A stretch of 7,738 nt of DNA from CAUPWF01 sp964369425 (GTDB lineage: Bacteria; Bacillota; Clostridia; Lachnospirales; Lachnospiraceae): contig CAYJGW010000081.1 in the NCBI GenBank assembly GCA_964369425.1, positions 1 to 7,738 of the forward strand. The letters run 5' to 3'. Positions 1 through 5,870 of the stretch are shown here, one piece after another. The notes below the pieces were generated by a model, which searched no databases, was not told the origin of the DNA, and worked only from the letters and a program-made list of their open reading frames with translations. Position 1 is the first letter of the stretch; each line of letters opens with the position of its first letter. A program made the translations under genes and the position numbers.

Positions 1-441
1 TTCAATCAAAGGACTTAGAATTCCAAGTTCTGCTAATGCTTTTATCCCTGGTCTATAAGCACTTAGGTCATCAAAATTGGTTCCATCTAATATATGTATA
101 GCTCCAATCTCACCTGCATATTCTTTCAGCGATTGGAATAAGTAATGCTTGCATCTATAGCAACGATCTTCTGGATTATATCTGATATCTATATTTTCTA
201 ATTCATTTACTTCTATCACATGATGAAATGCTCCAACTTCTTTGGCTATGTTTCTCGCATTTTCTAAATCACAGGCAGGATGTAGCTTTGTCTCAAAAGT
301 TACTGCATACACCTTTTTTCCTAATTGCTTTCCTTCTTCACAAGCAATTTTTAATATCAAACTGCTATCCACTCCTCCTGAGAACGCTACTGCAATATCT
401 CCTACTAATAATTCTCTGATTCTCTCTCGTAACTGTTTCAT
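1..441 (-). CDS. larE: LarE-type ATP-dependent sacrificial sulfur transferase, C-terminus cut by window edge
   Basis: LarE adenylates the carboxylates of a pyridinium mononucleotide and installs sulfur to complete the nickel-pincer nucleotide cofactor of lactate racemase and related enzymes; it is cytoplasmic. The first 147 residues are visible. The PP-loop SGGVDSS is at residues 21-27, followed by ETKLHPACDLENA (50-62), NPEDRCYRCKHYLF (89-102, with a CxxC at Cys94/Cys97), DGTNFDD (119-125) and YRPG (129-132), all in the order expected for LarE rather than for tRNA thiolases or GMP synthase. The C-terminal half, where the sulfur-donor cysteine of the Lactobacillus enzyme lies, is outside the window, so I cannot say whether this is a sacrificial-cysteine or an iron-sulfur type. 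The start ATG overlaps the stop of the upstream ATPase as ATGA, implying translational coupling and co-expression with the ABC transporter. Confidence 0.9.
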   Translation of the reverse strand, partial: MKQLRERIRELLVGDIAVAFSGGVDSSLILKIACEEGKQLGKKVYAVTFETKLHPACDLENARNIAKEVGAFHHVIEVNELENIDIRYNPEDRCYRCKHYLFQSLKEYAGEIGAIHILDGTNFDDLSAYRPGIKALAELGILSPLIE

Positions 442-1055
442 CTTGATTCCCTTTCTAACTTTTCAAAATCAATCATTCTTGTACAAATGCGGTTTGCCAA
501 ATGTTTATTATGTGTAATCACTAGAAGTCCAATTCCTCTAGACTTCACTTCTTCTAATAAGAATTTCCAGATCTTTGCTTGTGTAATGGTATCGAGCATT
601 GTTGTAATCTCATCTGCTATCACAAACTTCGTCTCTGTTTGAATTGCTCTTGCAATACAGATTCGTTGCAATTCGCCACCAGATAATTCAAAAGGATAAC
701 GTTCTAGGTACTCTAAGGGGAGTTCTAATTTTTCTAATACCTTTGTATCTAAGCTTCCTCCTTCGGATAAGATTTTTCTAATTGTCCATTTCGGATTCAC
801 GCTTTTTTCCGGATGCTGATAAATCAATTGAACTGGAGAAAATCCTCTTGTAGGCAATTTCTCTCCATCCAAAGTAACCGTTCCAGAATCTGGCAGCTCA
901 TATCCAGACAAAATTTTCCCTAATGTGCTTTTCCCAAATCCACTTCTTGCAAAGAGAGCCACTCGCTCTTCACTTCCTATTTCTATATCAATATTTCGAA
1001 AAACTTCTTTTCTATCTTCATAGGAAAAAGTTAACTGCTGTCCCTTTAGCTGCAT
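438..1055 (-). CDS. ABC transporter ATP-binding protein, NikE/DppF-like short form
   Basis: This is the second ATPase of a nickel/peptide-class importer, powering transport at the inner face of the membrane. The 205-residue protein has a Walker A at 36-44 (ARSGFGKST, with Ala in place of the first Gly of the consensus), Q-loop Gln80, a canonical signature LSGGE at 124-128, Walker B FVIADE at 144-149 with the catalytic Glu149, and H-loop His182. It lacks the C-terminal oligopeptide (HPYT) extension, so it is shorter than the usual DppF or OppF of about 320 residues; short second ATPases of this kind are, as I recall, common in one clade of nickel-type operons. A ribosome site GGAGGT sits 8 nt before the ATG, and only 1 nt separates it from the upstream ATPase stop. 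Its stop overlaps larE by ATGA. The substrate is inferred from context only. Confidence 0.9.
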   Translation of the reverse strand: MQLKGQQLTFSYEDRKEVFRNIDIEIGSEERVALFARSGFGKSTLGKILSGYELPDSGTVTLDGEKLPTRGFSPVQLIYQHPEKSVNPKWTIRKILSEGGSLDTKVLEKLELPLEYLERYPFELSGGELQRICIARAIQTETKFVIADEITTMLDTITQAKIWKFLLEEVKSRGIGLLVITHNKHLANRICTRMIDFEKLERESR

Positions 1056-1056
1056 G

Positions 1057-1716
1057 TCACTCTACCTCCATGAACTCGTTTTGTGGCAAAGCGTCATATA
1101 AAGCTTTGGTATATGGGTGCATTAGCTCGCCCTTTTCAAAATCTTTTGCCTTCACAATATCCACAATCTCGCCCTCTTGAAATACCGCTATGCGGTCTGA
1201 TACATTGATTGCAAGGTCTATGTCATGTGTAATCAGTATAACAGATTTTCCTCCATCTGCCACTTTTCTTAATATTGCAAGAGTTTCTATTGCTGTTTCT
1301 ACATCCATTCCTGGTGTAGGTTCATCTGCAATAATAATATCTGCTTCCTCATTTTCGTTTATCAGATCAAAAAAAGCATTTCGTATCATTCCCCCTGAAC
1401 ATTGAAATGGATATAGATTTTTTGTTTTTCGTGATAGCGGATTATCCGATAAATAAATCTGCTTCTCTACCTTCATCAATGGATCCAAAAAAGAAGAGGA
1501 TTGTGGAATGTATATCCCTTTTCCAATTAAGTCATGTTCCTTTCGTCCTCTGTAATACAGCTCTCCTTTGGTTATTGCATTGTTTGGTAAAATATCAAAT
1601 AATGCTGCTGCAAAAACACTTTTCCCACTTCCACTTGCTCCTACTATAGATAAGAGTTCTCCTTTTTTCAAGTTCAAATTTAGTTTCTTTATTATATCAA
1701 ATTGTTTCTTTTGAAA
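1057..1716 (-). CDS. ABC transporter ATP-binding protein, NikD/DppD-like, N-terminus lost in assembly gap
   Basis: This is the first ATPase of the importer. The 219 visible residues start inside the N-terminal strand region. Walker A GASGSGKS is at visible residues 26-33, followed by a Q-loop in YIPQSSSFLDP, a signature reading QCSGGM in place of the usual LSGGQ/LSGGM, Walker B IIIADEPT, an H-loop in LITHDIDLA, and a C-terminal HPYTKALYDALP oligopeptide-transport motif. The stretch after the signature (IRNAFFDL) departs from the RxRVxxAxAL helix expected there, and the segment between Q-loop and signature looks shorter than in relatives, so the helical domain is divergent although the reading frame is intact. 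By comparison with the family I estimate that about 15-20 residues are missing at the start. It must not be read as a fusion with the permease across the gap. Confidence 0.87.
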   Translation of the reverse strand, partial: FQKKQFDIIKKLNLNLKKGELLSIVGASGSGKSVFAAALFDILPNNAITKGELYYRGRKEHDLIGKGIYIPQSSSFLDPLMKVEKQIYLSDNPLSRKTKNLYPFQCSGGMIRNAFFDLINENEEADIIIADEPTPGMDVETAIETLAILRKVADGGKSVILITHDIDLAINVSDRIAVFQEGEIVDIVKAKDFEKGELMHPYTKALYDALPQNEFMEVE

Positions 1717-1816
1717 NNNNNNNNNNNNNNNNNNNNNNNNNNNNNNNNNNNNNNNNNNNNNNNNNNNNNNNNNNNNNNNNNNNNNNNNNNNNNNNNNNNN
1801 NNNNNNNNNNNNNNNN
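1717..1816. other. Assembly gap of 100 N
   Basis: Exactly 100 unknown bases interrupt the operon. This round number is the usual placeholder for a scaffold gap of unknown length. The permease on one side stops at FLGFGMPP, where relatives continue for roughly 50-60 residues, and the ATPase on the other side lacks its first 15-20 residues. The true gap is therefore probably nearer 200-250 bases than 100. The open frame through the gap is chance. Confidence 0.97.
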
Positions 1817-2454
1817 GGTGGCATTCCAAATCCGAGAAATGTAATCGAAGCCTCATGCAATATGGCATGTGGAAATAGAATCACAATTCCTATAACAAGT
1901 TGGGGGATTAAATGAGGTACCATATGTTCTTTTATAATAAACCACTTAGATTTACCTAATTTCGTTGAAATCTTTATGTAAGGTTCTTCTTGTAAAGATA
2001 GCACTTCTCCACGAATTATCCTTGCTAGTCCTGTCCAATGGGAAAAAATAAGTCCTATTATTACGCCTTCCATTCCTCTTCCCACACAAAAAGAGATTAG
2101 TATCAACAATAAGAGATGGGGTATGCTCAGTACCAAATCTATAAAAAAACCAATGGTGTTATCCACTGCTTTTGGCATTGTTCCTGCCAATATCCCTATG
2201 ATTAATGCTATGATTCCACTTAAAATAGATGTTGCGAGACCTATAATTAAGCTGTTTGACATTCCTTTTATGGTTCGCAAAAACACATCCCTTCCCAGAT
2301 GATCTGTGCCAAATAAATGATTCCACGAGGGCGGTTGATTTTTCGCTATCAGATTCGATGCAATCTGGTTTTCATTTAATACTACTCCTATCATAATCAG
2401 TAACAAAAGTGTAGATGATAGAATGATTACTTTCTTTGCCGCTATCTTCCTCAT
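1817..2454 (-). CDS. ABC transporter permease, NikC/DppC-like, C-terminus lost in assembly gap
   Basis: This is the second inner-membrane channel subunit of the nickel/peptide-class importer. The 212 visible residues begin with a membrane segment (about residues 8-26), followed by the DppC/NikC hallmark FGTDHLGRDVFLR, several further hydrophobic helices, and the cytoplasmic EAA-type loop EPYIKISTKLGKSKWFIIKE, which contacts the ATPases. It ends at FLGFGMPP, just before the last periplasmic loop and helix of the family. The start ATG overlaps the stop of the upstream permease as ATGA, with a GGTGG-like ribosome site just before it, so the two permeases are translationally coupled. Confidence 0.9.
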
Positions 2455-3425
2455 ACTTTTCCACCTCTTCTGATTTTAGGGTCTATCACTCCATACAAAA
2501 TATTTGCAGTTAAATTTCCAACAAATACAAAGACTGCACTAAAGAGAGTAATCCCTAATAATAAAGGTACATCACCTCGAAGTCCTGCATTTACAACAGT
2601 GCTTCCAAGTCCTGGATAGGAAAATACTGTTTCTGCTAGAATGCTTCCACCAAACACCTCGCTTAACGACGTAAATTGAATGGTAATTGCTGGGATTAAA
2701 ATATTTCGAAGACCATGTTTCCACACGATTTTTTTCTTCGAATACCCTCTTGTTTTTGCAAGTGATATGTAATCATTTTTTAGTACTTCTATCAATTTTG
2801 TTCTTACATGTAAGGCTACATTTGAAAAAGAAGAAAGGCTAAGGGTTACTGCTGGTAAAATCAAATGATAGATTCGATCCCCCATTGTAATTTCTTCCTC
2901 TAACATTCCTATGGGTACACTAAACCCTATCGGGAACCACTTTAAGGTCACTGCAAAGATAAAGGCAATGATAAGTCCTAGTAAAAAAGTGGGCACTGCT
3001 GACAATGTTAAGCAGATTGATTTTAAAATTCTGTCTATCCATTTCCCTTGATTTGCCCCCATTAATACACCAAGTCCAAGACCGATTAGACCTGCTAAAC
3101 TCCATGATGTTAGCATTAACACAAGGGAATTCACAAAACGCTCTCCTATAACATCTACCACAGGTTCACGATATATACGCGATATTCCTAAGTCTAGTTT
3201 GAGTACATCCAAAAACCATGAAACAAACCGCTCTACGGGGTTTTGATCTAGCTGAAAATAATGAGCGATTTCTTCCCTTTGCGCTTCTGATACTGCATCG
3301 GAGGACTGAATGTATGCATCGATTGGATCAATCGGTGATAACTCCATCAATAGGAACACAACTACACTGACTCCTATTAGTAACAGAATCAATCGTACCA
3401 CTGTTTTCATCGTATATTTTAACAT
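2451..3425 (-). CDS. ABC transporter permease, NikB/DppB-like
   Basis: This is the first inner-membrane channel subunit of the importer, 324 residues from the chosen start. It has a first membrane helix at about residues 8-29, the DppB-family N-terminal region with MELSPIDPIDAYI, a long extracytoplasmic segment containing RFVSWFLDVLKLDLG, then the core helices. The EAA loop is VLKNDYISLAKTRGYSKKKI, followed by WKHGLRNILIPAI. An upstream in-frame ATG at 3443 exists, but it has no ribosome site and would overlap the previous gene by 19 nt. The ATG at 3425 forms a TAATG stop/start overlap with the solute-binding protein gene and has GGAAAG before it, so I chose 3425. The 3' end overlaps the next permease by ATGA. 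Nickel as substrate is inferred from larE. Confidence 0.92.
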   Translation of the reverse strand: MLKYTMKTVVRLILLLIGVSVVVFLLMELSPIDPIDAYIQSSDAVSEAQREEIAHYFQLDQNPVERFVSWFLDVLKLDLGISRIYREPVVDVIGERFVNSLVLMLTSWSLAGLIGLGLGVLMGANQGKWIDRILKSICLTLSAVPTFLLGLIIAFIFAVTLKWFPIGFSVPIGMLEEEITMGDRIYHLILPAVTLSLSSFSNVALHVRTKLIEVLKNDYISLAKTRGYSKKKIVWKHGLRNILIPAITIQFTSLSEVFGGSILAETVFSYPGLGSTVVNAGLRGDVPLLLGITLFSAVFVFVGNLTANILYGVIDPKIRRGGKV

Positions 3426-5002
3426 TATTCTTTCCACGTCCATTCATTTAGATTTGATAAGATTGGCCAGGAATGTCCATGAGGATGTATTTTTTGATCT
3501 CCCATCTCAAGATTTTCATCTACATAATACAAGTGATCTATATTTATCAGCCATACGAAGGGTATTTCTCCTTGCGCGGACACTCCTGTCTGTCCATCCC
3601 ATTGAACTTTTTTATAACTCTCTAAAAACTCACTGTACTCACTCTTTTCAAGAGCCTCTTCTATGTATTGGTCAGTTATCTCATTTTCATAGTACTCTGG
3701 GTTGTAAAAATCATTACCCTTATTAGAGCTATGATATAAATAATAGGTTTCAATAGGGTTTTGTGATCCAAACCCCATCATCACTGCACTACTATTCATC
3801 TGCTTTTCGATTTCATCCCAGCTCGTGCCTTCTACCATTATATGGATTCCCAGTTCTTTTGCTTGCTCTGCAACGCCAACGCTAAGGGCTTGTCTTGCGG
3901 TATCACTGGCATTGTACAAAAGATTGAATTCTGCTTTGATTCCACCTTTATATCGAAATCCATCTTCCTCTAATATCCAGCCGGCCTCTTCTAAAATTTC
4001 TTTTGCCAATTGTTTATTATATTCCACGTAAGCCTCTTCGCTGCTCCAAGGCATTCCATCGCATTCACTATAGGCAGGAGTTCCAAACCCATTTAAGCAA
4101 TCAATTACAAGCTTTTCTCGATTGATTCCGTAGGATAGGGCCTTTCGAATCGCAACATCTGAAGTGACATTATTGCCTATTGGATACTGAAATTCATTTA
4201 CTTCTCCACTATTCTCAATCGTCGGCAATGTAAGACCTCGATTATCTATCGTATCAAAAGATAGAAGCTCCATTCCCTCTATTTCATTTTGTGCAAAATT
4301 CATATTTGTGATCGCCACATCTACATCCCCTCGAATAGCTGCTCCATATGCTGTCTCATCACTGGTAAACAAAATCGTCACTCGTTCAAAGCTTGGCTGT
4401 ATTCCATAGTAATAGGGATTCACTCCTAAAATCACCTGTTCTCCTAAGTTCCATTGTAACAAAGTAAATGGGCCACTTCCTATCGGCTCTCTTCCATAAT
4501 TATCATTGTAATATGCTTCTGGCACAATGCCTGTCTGCGACACCACGTTTAAAAATGTAATCTGAGGTTGCTCTAATACAAAGCACACTGTAGATTCATC
4601 CACTACTTGTACCTCTTTTAAAACTGTCAAGTCCACTGCAGAGCCACTATTCTTTGCTGTTTCAAATGTAAATGCTACATCCTTTGCTGTCACCATTTCT
4701 CCATTTGAAAATTTAGCATCTTCTCGTAGTGTAAAGGTCCACGTCAGCGAATCATCACTAATTGTATATCCTGTAGCTAAATCATTTACAATATTCATCT
4801 CGGAGTCAAAACTGATCAATGTACTCTGTATCAATGGATTGCCGTCTCTTCCCCATCCAAGACAAGGGTCAAACCCTTCTTCTGGCTCACTGCCAAGTGC
4901 AATTATTATCTGATTCTTATCTTTTTTCCCATTATCCTTCTCTGCATCGCAACCAACTGTAAACAGCAGACATAGGCAAATCACTAAAAAAACTTTCTTC
5001 AT
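3425..5002 (-). CDS. Solute-binding lipoprotein, family 5 (NikA/DppA/OppA-like), probable nickel binder
   Basis: This is the extracytoplasmic receptor that hands the substrate to the permeases, 525 residues long. The N-terminus MKKVFLVICLCLLFTVGCDAE is a lipoprotein signal with lipid-anchored Cys18, although the residue at -3 is Thr rather than Leu. The family-5 signature region TWTFTLREDAKFSNG starts near residue 87 and is followed by AKDVAFTFE. The C-terminal tail holds a histidine cluster HPHGHSWP at 506-513, a plausible metal site. The open frame continues upstream to 5074, but that extension would precede the signal peptide and cross a terminator hairpin, so 5002 is the start. The ribosome site AGGGAGG ends only 3 nt before the ATG, a tight spacing. 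Whether the ligand is nickel, a nickel chelate or a peptide cannot be told from sequence alone; the adjacent larE favours nickel. Confidence 0.9.
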   Translation of the reverse strand: MKKVFLVICLCLLFTVGCDAEKDNGKKDKNQIIIALGSEPEEGFDPCLGWGRDGNPLIQSTLISFDSEMNIVNDLATGYTISDDSLTWTFTLREDAKFSNGEMVTAKDVAFTFETAKNSGSAVDLTVLKEVQVVDESTVCFVLEQPQITFLNVVSQTGIVPEAYYNDNYGREPIGSGPFTLLQWNLGEQVILGVNPYYYGIQPSFERVTILFTSDETAYGAAIRGDVDVAITNMNFAQNEIEGMELLSFDTIDNRGLTLPTIENSGEVNEFQYPIGNNVTSDVAIRKALSYGINREKLVIDCLNGFGTPAYSECDGMPWSSEEAYVEYNKQLAKEILEEAGWILEEDGFRYKGGIKAEFNLLYNASDTARQALSVGVAEQAKELGIHIMVEGTSWDEIEKQMNSSAVMMGFGSQNPIETYYLYHSSNKGNDFYNPEYYENEITDQYIEEALEKSEYSEFLESYKKVQWDGQTGVSAQGEIPFVWLINIDHLYYVDENLEMGDQKIHPHGHSWPILSNLNEWTWKE

Positions 5003-5012
5003 ATTCCTCCCT

Positions 5013-5065
5013 AAAAAACAAAAAAGAAGGTCAAATGTTGGATATTTCTCAACACTTAAACCTTC
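5013..5065 (-). terminator. Intrinsic terminator or attenuator in the leader of the solute-binding protein gene
   Basis: Read on the minus strand, GAAGGTTTAAGTGTTG (5065-5050) pairs with CAACATTTGACCTTC (5040-5026) as a 15-bp stem with one bulged base, two G-U pairs and a 9-nt loop. It is followed directly by six T, one G and six more T (5025-5013). The T tract runs into the AGGGAGG ribosome site of the next gene. It lies between the DUF3842 stop (5086) and the solute-binding protein start (5002), leaving no room for a promoter after it. It either trims transporter expression relative to DUF3842 or acts as a conditional attenuator. Confidence 0.82.
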
Positions 5066-5085
5066 GTAGTTCATGTCTTCTAATA

Positions 5086-5514
5086 CTATTCTATTGTTTC
5101 TATTGTTGCTTTTACTTGTTGTACAGCATGACTAATATAATGAGCGATTGGCATCTGTTCTGTGGCAATTCGTATTCCACATCTATCCATTGGTATCAAT
5201 ATCTTTATAGCCTTGCTCCCACAAGTAGCTAAAACCATCTCTTGTGTGATTTCACCTGATAAACCATCAGGAATCAAAATTCCCATTGCTCCAATAATGA
5301 AATCTACCTTGTCTATCTGATTTATGATAGCTTGCTCTCCTGTAATGCCTTCATTCGCTCCAGCATCCAACATTCGACTCATCGCCACAGGATTCGTTCC
5401 TGCTGCTATGATATGTGTTTCTTTCACCTCTATCGCTAGCTTTTCCACTATCGATTTTCCGATTCCTCCACCCATGCCATCTATCACTAATATTTTTCTG
5501 TAATTAGAGTTCAC
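5086..5514 (-). CDS. DUF3842-like protein with a glycine-rich nucleotide-binding-type N-terminus
   Basis: This is a 142-residue cytoplasmic protein of unknown function. It starts KILVIDGMGGGIGKSIVEKL (residues 7-26), a beta strand plus glycine-rich loop resembling a Rossmann-type phosphate-binding turn. HIIAAGTNPVAMSRMLDAGA and TGEQAII follow, then VDFIIGAMGILIPDGLSGEIT and KILIPMDRCGI, which holds a conserved-looking Cys. From memory this pattern matches the DUF3842 family of Clostridia; no search was run. The start is GTG at 5514, with AAGGAAG 7 nt upstream. It is the first gene of the operon, before a nickel/peptide-class ABC transporter and larE, so a role in nickel handling or NPN metabolism is a guess from position. 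There is no signal peptide or membrane segment. Confidence 0.8.
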   Translation of the reverse strand: MNSNYRKILVIDGMGGGIGKSIVEKLAIEVKETHIIAAGTNPVAMSRMLDAGANEGITGEQAIINQIDKVDFIIGAMGILIPDGLSGEITQEMVLATCGSKAIKILIPMDRCGIRIATEQMPIAHYISHAVQQVKATIETIE

Positions 5515-5530
5515 TCTATCACTTCCTTCA

Positions 5531-5560
5531 TTGAAAAATCTCTACGCTATAGTCTACAAT
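5531..5560 (+). promoter_or_regulatory. Probable promoter of the holin-like toxin mRNA
   Basis: TTGAAA (5531-5536), an 18-nt spacer and TACAAT (5555-5560) form a good housekeeping promoter with a start near 5567. This gives a toxin leader of about 125 nt, long leaders being typical of type I toxins. Its -10 overlaps the -10 of the opposite operon promoter, and its -35 lies in the DUF3842 leader. Confidence 0.6.
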
Positions 5561-5579
5561 GAATTCTAAAAAAATGCAA
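5551..5579 (-). promoter_or_regulatory. Probable promoter of the DUF3842-transporter-larE operon
   Basis: On the minus strand, TTGCAT (5579-5574) is separated by 17 nt from TAGACT (5556-5551), giving a start near 5544 and a leader of about 30 nt. The match is moderate (TTG of the -35, four of six in the -10). It is the best candidate before the first gene of the operon. I saw no NikR-like palindrome around it. Confidence 0.45.
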
Positions 5580-5613
5580 ACAATTTTCTTTTCTAAAGTG
5601 GTAGGCGGTTGGT

Positions 5614-5683
5614 CCTCTAACTACTAGAGGGCATGTGTCCCTCTGGTACATATCATCATTGATGATATGGATACGAAAGAGGG
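5614..5683 (+). promoter_or_regulatory. Structured toxin leader with mutually exclusive hairpins hiding the ribosome site
   Basis: There are four complementary segments: CCTCTA (5614-5619), TAGAGGG (5625-5631), CCCTCT (5639-5644) and AGAGGG (5678-5683), the last containing the toxin ribosome site. Segments 1:2 and 3:4 can pair together, and the latter is closed by the near-palindrome CATATCATCA/TGATGATATG (5649-5658/5660-5669), which would hide the ribosome site. Alternatively segments 2:3 pair (loop 5632-5638) and free it. The base pairing is read directly; the switching is inferred. Confidence 0.6.
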
Positions 5684-5691
5684 TGATGCTA

Positions 5692-5784
5692 ATGTTGACG
5701 ATAGAAGCTCTAATAGCAGTGTTAAGTTTCGGCTTAACGTGTTTCGGACTTGGTTATACATTTGGAAAAAACACGAAAAAATAA
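5692..5784 (+). CDS. Putative holin-like type I toxin, 30 residues
   Basis: This tiny membrane peptide starts MLTIEALIAVLSFGLTCFGL and ends in a short basic tail with GKNTKK. It has one hydrophobic helix at about residues 4-24, an acidic residue (Glu5) near the start and charged lysines at the end. This matches from memory the putative holin-like toxins (Hol_Tox family, related in design to TxpA and Fst toxins) that are frequent in Lachnospiraceae; such peptides damage or depolarise the cell's own membrane when not repressed by an antisense RNA. The start at 5692 has GAGGG 8 nt before it. An in-frame ATG at 5686 would be too close to that site. The stop codon lies in the stem shared with the antisense RNA terminator. 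Although very short, the peptide pattern together with the surrounding promoters and antisense RNA makes the call firm. Confidence 0.83.
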   Translation: MLTIEALIAVLSFGLTCFGLGYTFGKNTKK

Positions 5785-5817
5785 TCGCCCCTGCCTAACA
5801 AACTTGGACGATTATTT
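5776..5817 (-). terminator. Terminator of the antisense antitoxin RNA
   Basis: AAATAATCG (5817-5809) and CGATTATTT (5787-5779) form a perfect 9-bp stem with a 21-nt loop, followed on the minus strand by further T to 5776. The T-rich end is on the minus strand, so it ends the antisense RNA. The same stem forms in the toxin mRNA and contains the toxin stop codon. Confidence 0.72.
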
Positions 5818-5833
5818 AATCTAAAAATTTTGA

Positions 5834-5862
5834 GGGCTAACCATCTATCGGTAGCACTTTTT
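5834..5862 (+). terminator. Probable terminator of the toxin mRNA
   Basis: GCTAACC (5836-5842, one bulged A) pairs with GGTAGC (5850-5855), and a run of five T follows at 5858-5862. The stem is short, so termination may be partial. It would give a toxin mRNA of about 295 nt whose last 90 nt overlap the antisense RNA. Confidence 0.5.
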
Positions 5863-5870
5863 ATATATGT

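Larger units (their letters stand above)
5776..5864 (-). ncRNA. Antisense antitoxin RNA, RatA-like arrangement, about 90 nt
   Basis: A near-consensus minus-strand promoter (5899-5871) predicts a transcript starting near 5864. It runs back over the toxin 3' region and ends at a hairpin with a T tract near 5776. It would be fully complementary to the last few codons and the 3' untranslated part of the toxin mRNA, the tail-to-tail geometry of TxpA/RatA and BsrG/SR4. Besides the terminator it contains a second hairpin, GCTACC/GGTTAGC (about 5855-5836), whose loop could start pairing with the mRNA. The ends are estimates. Confidence 0.78.

Noticed and set aside
228..517. Plus-strand open frames over larE and its junction with the last ATPase
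   Set aside because: They lie opposite well-supported minus-strand genes and have no ribosome site or recognisable protein features.
1057..2454. A single permease-ATPase fusion protein
   Set aside because: The frame passes through 100 N; both parts lack family-conserved ends next to the gap, so these are two genes joined artificially.
3426..3443. Earlier start of the first permease at 3443
   Set aside because: There is no ribosome site before it and it gives a 19-nt overlap, while 3425 forms a TAATG junction with GGAAAG upstream.
3310..3726. 138-residue plus-strand open frame
   Set aside because: It is antisense to the permease and solute-binding protein genes, has low-complexity composition and no family resemblance.
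5003..5074. N-terminal extension of the solute-binding protein, or a separate leader peptide, from the ATG at 5074
   Set aside because: It would place 24 residues before a clear lipoprotein signal peptide and cross the terminator hairpin. It has no stop of its own and only a weak ribosome site.
5003..5085. Nickel-cobalt (NiCo) riboswitch before the solute-binding protein gene
   Set aside because: The leader is only 83 nt and consists mainly of a single terminator stem; the four-helix junction of that riboswitch class is not present.
5515..5600. NikR operator before the operon
   Set aside because: I looked for a GTATGA/TCATAC-type spaced palindrome near the promoter and saw none.
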